From an uncultured Clostridium sp. (GTDB taxonomy: Bacteria; Bacillota; Clostridia; Lachnospirales; Lachnospiraceae): 9,384 nucleotides of DNA. The stretch lies in assembly GCA_900551225.1 (NCBI GenBank), contig URUZ01000214.1:1-9384 (forward strand). The letters are read 5' to 3'. Of this stretch, positions 1-6,570 are shown one piece after another; within the stretch, counting starts at the first letter, position 1; every line of letters starts with the position of its first letter. The position numbers and the translations under genes are program-made. Under the pieces are notes generated by a model. It worked only from the letters and a program-made list of their open reading frames with translations, searched no databases and was not told the DNA's origin.

Positions 1-3000
1 CCGCATAGGCGCCGGAATTGCGGACCGCAAACCGTTCACCCGCCACGCCATTTATGTATACGCTGCCGCTGGTAGCGCCGTATAGTGCCACATTTCCAGT
101 GATGATATTTTCCTCCGCTTTGTAATTCCTGTTTTTAGGCGGATAAAGCACAAGCTTGCCTCCGGACAGGCCTTTTCCCAGATAATCATTACAGTCACCG
201 CAAAGGGTAAGGGTAAGGCCTTTGGGAATAAATGCGCCGAAGCTTTGTCCGCCTGTACCTTTGCAATTAATCTGGATTGTATTTTCCGGCAGCCCATCTT
301 TATGACGCCTGGTTAATTCAGATCCCAGAAGGGTGCCAAATGCACGGTCGGTGTTGGATACATTAAGAGACACAGAGGCTTTTTCGCCCTTCTCAACGGC
401 ATTTTTCAACTTCTTAAGCAGAATTTTTTCGTCTTTTGTATCTTGTAATTTAAAGTTAAAGCGCTGCTTTGCATCAAAAGCTGAATTAACACTGTCTGCT
501 ATAAACGGATTATCCAGGACAGCACTTAAGTCAATCTGGGCAGCCATGGGGCTCTCCGGAACTTTCTTCTTTATTAGAAGGTCGGTTCTTCCAACCATCT
601 CATCCAGAGTGCGGATACCCAGCCTGGCCATATACTCCCGGAGTTCTTCCGCAATGAAGCGCATGAAGTTGATCACATACTCCGGTTTTCCTCTGAACCG
701 TTTTCTGAGTTCCGGATTCTGGGTGGCTATGCCCACAGGACAGGTATCCAGGTTGCAGACCCTCATCATGACACAGCCCATGGCAACCAGAGGGGCGGTG
801 GCAAACCCAAACTCCTCAGCCCCCAAAAGGGCTGCGACAGCAACATCACGGCCACTCATCAGTTTACCGTCCGTCTCAATGATAACACGTTGTCTAAGAC
901 CGTTCTTAAGCAGTGTTTGATGGGTTTCAGCAAGGCCAAGTTCCCAGGGAAGGCCGGCATTGTGGATAGAACTTTGGGGAGCCGCACCGGTTCCGCCGTC
1001 ATAGCCGGAGATCAGGATAACCTGGGCCCCTGCCTTAGCAACGCCTGCGGCCACTGTTCCTACACCTGCCTCTGAAACCAGTTTTACAGAAATCCTTGCA
1101 TACTTATTGGCATTTTTCAGGTCATAGATCAGCTCTGCCAGATCTTCTATGGAATAGATATCGTGATGAGGCGGCGGAGATATCAGACTTACGCCTGGCG
1201 TTGAGTGTCTGGTCTTGGCAATCCAGGGATATACCTTTTGTGCCGGCAGATGTCCGCCCTCACCAGGCTTTGCTCCCTGGGCCATTTTTATCTGAATCTC
1301 CCGGGAATTAACCAGATAACGGCTTGTTACGCCAAAACGTCCGGAGGCAACCTGTTTGATAGAAGAGCAGCGGTTCTCAGCGTCTCCCGCACTGTCCAGA
1401 CGTTCCTCAGTTTCACCCCCCTCGCCTGTGTTGGATTTACCATGAAGCATGTTCATGGCAATGGCAAGGGTTTCATGTGCTTCCTGGGAGATAGAGCCAT
1501 AGGACATGGCTCCGGTCTTAAAACGTTTCACAATATGGTCTATACTTTCTACCTGGTCAAGGGGAATCCCTTTTTCTGGGAATTTGAATTCCATCAGGCT
1601 GCGCAGATAGCCGCTCTGCTCCCTGTCAACCATCTCTGTATACTGTTTGAACAATCCATAATCACCCCTTTTGGTGGACTCCTGAAGGGCATGGATCGTC
1701 TGTGGATTAAACCGGTGCTTTTCGCCCTCGCTTTTCATCTTGTGGATTCCCAGGCTTTCCAGTTGAAGCGGGGAGGGAAGACCCAATGGGTCAAAGGCTT
1801 TGGAGTGGTGAACATCTACATCCTTTGCAATCTCATTCAGGGTAATGCCGCCTATACGGCTCACTGTGCCTGTAAAGTATTGCTGAATGACATTTTCAGA
1901 TATGCCGACTGCCTCAAACATCTTGGAGCCCTGATAAGACTGGATGGTGGAAATTCCCATTTTGGAGGCGATTTTCACAATGCCGTGGAGAATTGCATGG
2001 GTGTAATCATCTACCGCGGCATAATAGTCTTTGTTGAGAAGATGGAGATCGATCAGTTCTTTGATGGTATCCTGAGCAAGATAGGGATTAATGGCACAGG
2101 CGCCATATCCCAGCAGGGCTGCAAAGTGATGTACTTCCCTGGGTTCTCCGGATTCCAGAATGATTGCAAGAGAAGTTCTCTTCTTGGTTTTTACAAGGTA
2201 CTGGTGTACCGCCGACACAGCCAGAAGGGACGGGATGGGCATATGGTTCTCATCCACGCCACGGTCTGAAAGTACCAGAATGTTGGCTCCATCCTTGTAG
2301 GCTTTATCTACCTCCACAAACAGGCGGTCAATAGCCCTGTCAAGGCGGGAGCTTTTATAATAAATGGTCGGCACAACCGTTACCTTGAACCCCTTTGCAT
2401 TCATGCTTTTAATTTTCAGCATATCTGTGTTGGTCAGAATAGGGTTGTCAATCTTCAGTACCTGGCAGTTCTCTGGCAGTTCCTTCAGCAGATTCCCGTC
2501 TTTTCCCACGTAGACGGTGGTGCTGGTGACGATTTCCTCACGTATGGCATCAATGGGAGGATTGGTAACCTGTGCAAAAAGCTGTTTAAAATAGCTGAAT
2601 AAGGGAGGGTGATTCTCAGAGAGCACTGCAAGAGGTGTATCTGCGCCCATGGCAGCAATTTCCTCAGAACCGTTCAGAGCCATACTATAAATGGACTGGC
2701 GGTAGTCCTCGTAGGTATAGCCAAATGCCAGCTGCATTTTCGTAAGATTTTCACCTGTATATGCCTTCACACGGGTGTTGGGTATCTTTAAATCAATGAG
2801 CTCTACCAGATTGCTGTCCAGCCACTCGCCGTAAGGCTTTTTACCGGCATACTTTTCTTTTAATGTGTCATCGTCCAGGATCTCGCCCTTGACTGTATCG
2901 ACCAGAAAGATCTTTCCAGGGTGAAGCCGTTCTTTTATTACGATATCTTCCTCGGGAACAGACATGACGCCGACCTCAGAGGACAGAATTACATCCCCGT

Positions 3001-4111
3001 CTTTTGTAATATAATAGCGGGAAGGGCGCAGGCCGTTCCTGTCCAGGACAGCGCCCATGACATCTCCATCCGAGAACAGGATGGAAGCAGGCCCATCCCA
3101 TGGCTCCATCATAGTTGCATAATACTGATAGAAATCCTTTTTTGCCTGGGTCAGAGTCTGGCTGCCGCTCCATGGCTCCGGAATCGTAACCATTATGGCC
3201 AATGGAAGATCCATACCGTTCATTACAAGGAATTCCAGGGTATTGTCAAGCATGGAGGAATCTGAACCTCTTGTGTCTACCACGGGGAGTACCTTATGCA
3301 GCTGGTCCTTAAGGTACTCTGAGGACATGGTTTCTTCTCTTGCCAGCATTTTGTCAACATTTCCCCGGATGGTGTTAATCTCGCCATTGTGCACAATAAA
3401 ACGGTTGGGATGCGCCCGTTCCCAGCTGGGATTTGTGTTGGTGCTGAACCGGGAATGTACCATGGCTATGGCAGATTCATAGTCCTGATCTTGTAAATCC
3501 ATAAAAAATGTGCGCAGCTGCCCTACCAGAAACATGCCCTTGTACACGATTGTACGGCTGGACATGGAAGCCACATACGTATTATCATTACTCTGCTCAA
3601 ATACACGGCGGGCAATGTAGAGTTTTCTGTCAAAGGGGAGTCCCTTTTCTACATCTGCCGGCTTTTTAATAAAGGCCTGGATGATATTAGGCATACATTC
3701 CAGGGCCCTCTGTCCCAGCACCTGCGGGCATACGGGGACTTTGCGATAGCCCAGGAATTCCATTCCCTCTTTTTCCACAATGATCTCAAACATTGTCCTG
3801 GCCTGGTTGCACTGGAGTTCATTCTGGGGCAGAAAGAGAACAGCAATGCCATAATCCCTTTCTCCTCCAATGTCTATCCCCTCGCTTTTACAGGCTTTTA
3901 CAAAGAATTTATGGGATATCTGAAGCAGTATGCCAACGCCGTCACCTGTTTTGCCCTCAGCGTCTTTACCGGCTCTGTGATCAAGATTTTCAACGATTCT
4001 CAAAGCATTTTCCACTGTTTTGTGACTCTTAATCCCTTTGCTGTTCACAACGGCGCCAATACCGCAGTTGTCATGTTCAAACAGTTGCCTGTACAGTCCT
4101 TTTTCTTTCAT
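1..4111 (-). CDS. gltB: Glutamate synthase (GOGAT) large subunit, 3' end cut by the window edge
   Basis: GltB converts glutamine plus 2-oxoglutarate into two glutamates in the cytoplasm, normally with a GltD partner supplying electrons from NAD(P)H. The frame was read without a stop from ATG (4111-4109) to the left edge: 1370 residues of the roughly 1500 usual, so about 130-150 C-terminal residues are missing. The start follows an AGAGG site 8 nt upstream. Cys16 in DNCGIG is the expected catalytic N-terminal Cys after propeptide removal, and HNGEIN (241-246) belongs to the glutaminase domain (about 16-430). The central domain follows. The FMN domain (about 800-1180) shows AQGAKPGEGG from 944 and GYDGGTGA at 1036-1043. 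The 3Fe-4S ligands are Cys1113, Cys1119 and Cys1124 in CVMMRVCNLDTCP. The beginning of the C-terminal GXGXG beta-helix is visible. No gltD is in view; it could lie beyond the left edge. The gene is divergent from glutamine synthetase. No frameshift or missing key residue was seen. Confidence 0.97.
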   Translation of the reverse strand, partial: MKEKGLYRQLFEHDNCGIGAVVNSKGIKSHKTVENALRIVENLDHRAGKDAEGKTGDGVGILLQISHKFFVKACKSEGIDIGGERDYGIAVLFLPQNELQCNQARTMFEIIVEKEGMEFLGYRKVPVCPQVLGQRALECMPNIIQAFIKKPADVEKGLPFDRKLYIARRVFEQSNDNTYVASMSSRTIVYKGMFLVGQLRTFFMDLQDQDYESAIAMVHSRFSTNTNPSWERAHPNRFIVHNGEINTIRGNVDKMLAREETMSSEYLKDQLHKVLPVVDTRGSDSSMLDNTLEFLVMNGMDLPLAIMVTIPEPWSGSQTLTQAKKDFYQYYATMMEPWDGPASILFSDGDVMGAVLDRNGLRPSRYYITKDGDVILSSEVGVMSVPEEDIVIKERLHPGKIFLVDTVKGEILDDDTLKEKYAGKKPYGEWLDSNLVELIDLKIPNTRVKAYTGENLTKMQLAFGYTYEDYRQSIYSMALNGSEEIAAMGADTPLAVLSENHPPLFSYFKQLFAQVTNPPIDAIREEIVTSTTVYVGKDGNLLKELPENCQVLKIDNPILTNTDMLKIKSMNAKGFKVTVVPTIYYKSSRLDRAIDRLFVEVDKAYKDGANILVLSDRGVDENHMPIPSLLAVSAVHQYLVKTKKRTSLAIILESGEPREVHHFAALLGYGACAINPYLAQDTIKELIDLHLLNKDYYAAVDDYTHAILHGIVKIASKMGISTIQSYQGSKMFEAVGISENVIQQYFTGTVSRIGGITLNEIAKDVDVHHSKAFDPLGLPSPLQLESLGIHKMKSEGEKHRFNPQTIHALQESTKRGDYGLFKQYTEMVDREQSGYLRSLMEFKFPEKGIPLDQVESIDHIVKRFKTGAMSYGSISQEAHETLAIAMNMLHGKSNTGEGGETEERLDSAGDAENRCSSIKQVASGRFGVTSRYLVNSREIQIKMAQGAKPGEGGHLPAQKVYPWIAKTRHSTPGVSLISPPPHHDIYSIEDLAELIYDLKNANKYARISVKLVSEAGVGTVAAGVAKAGAQVILISGYDGGTGAAPQSSIHNAGLPWELGLAETHQTLLKNGLRQRVIIETDGKLMSGRDVAVAALLGAEEFGFATAPLVAMGCVMMRVCNLDTCPVGIATQNPELRKRFRGKPEYVINFMRFIAEELREYMARLGIRTLDEMVGRTDLLIKKKVPESPMAAQIDLSAVLDNPFIADSVNSAFDAKQRFNFKLQDTKDEKILLKKLKNAVEKGEKASVSLNVSNTDRAFGTLLGSELTRRHKDGLPENTIQINCKGTGGQSFGAFIPKGLTLTLCGDCNDYLGKGLSGGKLVLYPPKNRNYKAEENIITGNVALYGATSGSVYINGVAGERFAVRNSGAYA

Positions 4112-4156
4112 GTTCAAAGCCTCTTTCCCTTTCCGCCGGACATAGCTTGTAAATTG

Positions 4157-4196
4157 AAAAGCGCCGGAATCCTTATTTAGGAATTCCGACGCTTTT
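4157..4196 (-). promoter_or_regulatory. Hairpin in the gltB mRNA leader
   Basis: Read on the minus strand, AAAAGCGTCGGAAT is followed by TCCTAAATAAGGA and then ATTCCGGCGCTTTT. The RNA folds into a stem of about 17 bp with one G-U pair, one bulged U and an A/U-rich loop of about 5 nt. It lies between the proposed gltB promoter and the start codon and ends about 45 nt before the ATG. The stem itself ends in UUUU, but no U-run follows it, so a strong intrinsic terminator is doubtful. An attenuator, a protein-binding hairpin or an mRNA stabiliser are all possible. On the plus strand the same repeat also ends in TTTT, but no plus-strand gene lies upstream to need a terminator. Confidence 0.55.
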
Positions 4197-4234
4197 GTCG
4201 TCCAGCTATGCAGGTAGAAAAAAATTATGGGATT

Positions 4235-4263
4235 ACTATAACTTAATTCGGAACTTTTGTAAA
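4235..4263 (-). promoter_or_regulatory. Sigma-A-type promoter for gltB
   Basis: On the minus strand, -35 TTTACA (4263-4258) and -10 TATAGT (4240-4235) each match the consensus at five of six positions and are separated by exactly 17 bp. An A-rich tract lies just upstream of the -35, where an UP element would be. Transcription would begin near 4228 and give a leader of about 115 nt containing the hairpin at 4157-4196. This is the best promoter match in the window. Confidence 0.6.
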
Positions 4264-4301
4264 TCCCCCAATTTTATTTTTTTTCTCTGTAAAATTTCTG
4301 A
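4264..4301. other. AT-rich spacer between two back-to-back promoters
   Basis: The 38 bp between the two facing-away -35 elements is a C-run followed by an almost unbroken T-tract on the plus strand (A-tract on the minus strand). This suits an UP-element or bent-DNA role serving both promoters, or a site for a shared regulator. No perfect operator-like palindrome was found inside it. Confidence 0.35.
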
Positions 4302-4330
4302 TTGACATTTTTATTTTTCCATGCAATACT
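4302..4330 (+). promoter_or_regulatory. Sigma-A-type promoter for the glutamine synthetase-purF unit
   Basis: A perfect -35 TTGACA (4302-4307) is followed 17 bp later by AATACT (4325-4330), which matches the -10 consensus at four of six positions. Transcription would start near 4337, only about five bases before the hairpin at 4342-4384, giving a leader of about 120 nt. The weak -10 would fit a promoter that needs activation or is tightly controlled, but that is inference. Confidence 0.5.
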
Positions 4331-4341
4331 ACTGGACATAA

Positions 4342-4384
4342 AGCAAAGGCGCTTTGGATCATGAGAATCCAAAGCGCCTTTGCT
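4342..4384 (+). promoter_or_regulatory. Perfect 18-bp hairpin at the 5' end of the glutamine synthetase leader
   Basis: AGCAAAGGCGCTTTGGAT (4342-4359) is exactly complementary to the segment at 4367-4384, leaving a 7-nt loop, CATGAGA. This is the most stable hairpin seen in the window and would form as soon as the transcript emerges. The following bases (GTTGATTAAGCC) are not U-rich, so it is not a classical intrinsic terminator. It could be an attenuator, a target of an RNA-binding antiterminator or a 5' stabiliser. The loop does not fit the ANTAR hexaloop rule (A at position 1, G at position 4). An ATG lies within the loop and opens a 10-codon frame. Confidence 0.6.
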
Positions 4385-4389
4385 GTTGA

Positions 4390-4403
4390 TTAAGCCGGCT
4401 TAA
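4390..4403. repeat. 14-bp perfect palindrome in the glutamine synthetase leader
   Basis: TTAAGCCGGCTTAA is its own reverse complement and lies six bases downstream of the long leader hairpin. As DNA it could be a dimeric regulator's operator placed downstream of the transcription start. As RNA it would form only a 5-bp stem with a CCGG loop. No known operator consensus was recognised. Confidence 0.4.
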
Positions 4404-4459
4404 GCAGCAATAGAACACATTAACATAAAACTGGTAGTGGAAAGGAAAACTGTAAAATT

Positions 4460-6559
4460 ATGGTAAAAGACATCCCCACACTGTATGGAAGCCTTGTTTT
4501 TAATGACAGGGTTATGAGAAATAAACTCCCCAAAGACGTATACAAAGCGCTTCGCAAGACCATACAAAACTCCACCCATCTGGAACTTGATGTGGCCAAT
4601 TCCGTTGCAGTAGCTATGAAAGAGTGGGCTGTGGAAAATGGAGCGACTCATTTTACTCATTGGTTTCAGCCTATGACCGGTTATACCGCAGAAAAGCATG
4701 ACAGCTTCATATCACCCACAGGGGACGGCGAAGTAATCATGGAATTCTCCGGAAAAGAATTGGTCAAAGGTGAACCGGATGCCTCCAGTTTCCCTTCAGG
4801 CGGCCTCCGGGCTACCTTTGAGGCCAGAGGGTATACGAACTGGGACCCCACATCCCCGGCATTTATAAAAGACAAGACGCTTTATATACCTACCGCATTC
4901 TGTTCCTGGAGCGGAGAAGTATTGGATAAAAAGACACCTTTGCTGCGTTCCATGGAAGTTCTGAATAAGGAGGCAGTGAGAATCCTTCATATACTGGGAA
5001 ATACAGAGGTGACAAACGTTACCACCACGGTGGGGCCGGAACAGGAATATTTTCTGGTGCCAAAAGAATTGTATGCAAAACGCAGGGATCTGGTTTTTAC
5101 AGGCAGGACGCTATTCGGCGCATCCGCGCCCAAAGGCCAGGAGATGGATGACCATTACTTTGGCACACTAAGCCCGCGGGTTGCAGCGTATATGAACGAT
5201 CTGGACGAGGAACTCTGGAAACTGGGCATACCTGCAAAAACGAAGCACAACGAAGTTGCGCCTGGGCAGCATGAGCTGGCGCCTGTCTTTGATACCACCA
5301 ACATAGCGGTTGACCACAACCAGATCACAATGGAAATGATGAAGAAAGTGGCGGATAAACATAATCTGGTATGCCTTCTTCATGAAAAACCATTTGAAGG
5401 AATCAACGGCAGTGGTAAACATAATAACTGGTCATTATCCACCAACACGGGCACAAATCTGCTTGACCCGGGCAATACCCCGGCCGAAAATACCCAATTT
5501 CTGGTATTTCTTATGGCTGTCATTAAAGCGGTCGATGATTATGCAGACCTGATGAGAGTTTCCGCCGCCAGCGCGGGCAATGATCACCGGTTAGGAGCAA
5601 ATGAAGCGCCACCGGCCATTGTATCAGTATTTATAGGTGATGAGTTGGCTGCGGTATTGCAATCCATTGAGGAGGACGTGGACTTTGATGCGCAGAAATC
5701 TGTGCAGATGGAGGCCGGCGCCCATGTGCTACCCCATTTTATGAAGGATACCAGCGACCGCAACAGAACGTCCCCCTTTGCATTCACTGGGAATAAGTTT
5801 GAGTTCCGCATGCTGGGATCGTCGGCCTCTGTGGCAAATCCTAACATGGTTCTGAACACAGCGGTAGCAGAATCCCTTGCCCAGTTCTATGAGGAGTTAA
5901 AAGACATTACACCTGAAAATATGGAAAAAGCAGTACATGGATTGCTGAGGCGCACGATCAAGAAGCATAAAAGGGTCATATTCAATGGAAACGGTTACAC
6001 GGATGAATGGGTAAAGGAAGCAGAATCCCGCGGCCTTGACAACCTGGTATCCACGCCGGATGCACTTCCACGGTTTATCACAGACAAAAATATTGGATTA
6101 TTCACAAAACATGGCGTATTTACAAAAGAGGAGATCTTATCCCGCTATGAAATTCTTCTTGAAACGTATACCAAGACAATCACTGTTGAAATAAAGACCA
6201 TGCAGGAAATGCTGACCAAGGATTTTATACCTGCGGCCAATGCCTATGCGGCTGCAGCAGCCCGGAATGCGGGGGCTAAGAGAGCGCTTGTTCCGGGCAT
6301 TTCCACTGTTTCTGAGGAGACCCTGGTATCCAGTCTGACTGATACAGTGAATACCCTGACAACCAGGCTTGCGGATTTAAAGAACGCCGCTGGGAATGCC
6401 GGGGCAGCAGAAGATATGCAGAAGTCCGCAGAAATGTTTCATGTAAATGTTCTTTCTATTATGGATGAACTGAGGGAACTGGCAAGCTGGGCTGAGACTC
6501 TGATTCCGGATGAATATCTGCCATATCCCACATACGGCCAGCTGCTGTTTTACGTCTAA
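4460..6559 (+). CDS. glnA: Glutamine synthetase type III
   Basis: This cytoplasmic enzyme makes glutamine from glutamate, ammonia and ATP, the first half of the GS-GOGAT cycle. At 699 residues it has the length of the large type III class (often called glnN), well above the roughly 440-470 residues of types I and II. The type III N-terminal region includes THWFQPMTG and EKHDSFISP. Active-site motifs follow: VGPEQEYF at 191-198, NEVAPGQHELAPVF at 264-277, KPFEGINGSGKHNNW from 310, NDHRLGANEAPP at 374-385 and FEFRMLGSS at 447-455. The remainder is a helical C-terminal region ending in a conserved-looking YPTYGQLLF tail. The ATG is the only usable start before the in-frame TAA at 4421; the AAAGG-type ribosome site lies about 14 nt upstream, which is weak. 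The gene is divergent from gltB and is followed 11 bp later by purF. All recognised motifs are intact. Confidence 0.97.
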   Translation: MVKDIPTLYGSLVFNDRVMRNKLPKDVYKALRKTIQNSTHLELDVANSVAVAMKEWAVENGATHFTHWFQPMTGYTAEKHDSFISPTGDGEVIMEFSGKELVKGEPDASSFPSGGLRATFEARGYTNWDPTSPAFIKDKTLYIPTAFCSWSGEVLDKKTPLLRSMEVLNKEAVRILHILGNTEVTNVTTTVGPEQEYFLVPKELYAKRRDLVFTGRTLFGASAPKGQEMDDHYFGTLSPRVAAYMNDLDEELWKLGIPAKTKHNEVAPGQHELAPVFDTTNIAVDHNQITMEMMKKVADKHNLVCLLHEKPFEGINGSGKHNNWSLSTNTGTNLLDPGNTPAENTQFLVFLMAVIKAVDDYADLMRVSAASAGNDHRLGANEAPPAIVSVFIGDELAAVLQSIEEDVDFDAQKSVQMEAGAHVLPHFMKDTSDRNRTSPFAFTGNKFEFRMLGSSASVANPNMVLNTAVAESLAQFYEELKDITPENMEKAVHGLLRRTIKKHKRVIFNGNGYTDEWVKEAESRGLDNLVSTPDALPRFITDKNIGLFTKHGVFTKEEILSRYEILLETYTKTITVEIKTMQEMLTKDFIPAANAYAAAAARNAGAKRALVPGISTVSEETLVSSLTDTVNTLTTRLADLKNAAGNAGAAEDMQKSAEMFHVNVLSIMDELRELASWAETLIPDEYLPYPTYGQLLFYV

Positions 6560-6563
6560 GGAG
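6558..6563 (+). promoter_or_regulatory. purF ribosome binding site overlapping the upstream stop codon
   Basis: AAGGAG begins with the last two bases of the glutamine synthetase TAA stop and sits 7 nt before the purF ATG. It fixes that start and suggests translational coupling, with ribosomes finishing the synthetase able to reinitiate on purF. Confidence 0.8.
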
Positions 6564-6570
6564 CATTTTC

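Noticed and set aside
333..920. 195-codon plus-strand open frame
   Set aside because: It is antisense to the FMN and iron-sulfur part of gltB, with compositionally biased Ser/Arg/Leu content typical of a shadow frame.
1205..2269. 354-codon plus-strand open frame
   Set aside because: It lies wholly opposite gltB, whose frame is unbroken and matches its family throughout. The plus-strand frame shows no recognisable domain or ribosome site; it is a shadow frame.
4288..4307. GlnR/TnrA-like site overlapping the synthetase -35
   Set aside because: The half sites TGTAA and TGACA are present, but the gap between them is 10 bp and the known consensus needs 7; the match is probably fortuitous.
4342..4390. 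Intrinsic terminator downstream of an unseen small gene
   Set aside because: The stem is strong, but the bases after it are not a U-tract and no upstream plus-strand gene exists between 4112 and 4342.
4342..4403. ANTAR-type tandem hairpins in the synthetase leader
   Set aside because: ANTAR targets have two hairpins with hexaloops carrying A at position 1 and G at position 4. The first loop is CATGAGA and the second structure has only a CCGG loop, so the motif is not met.
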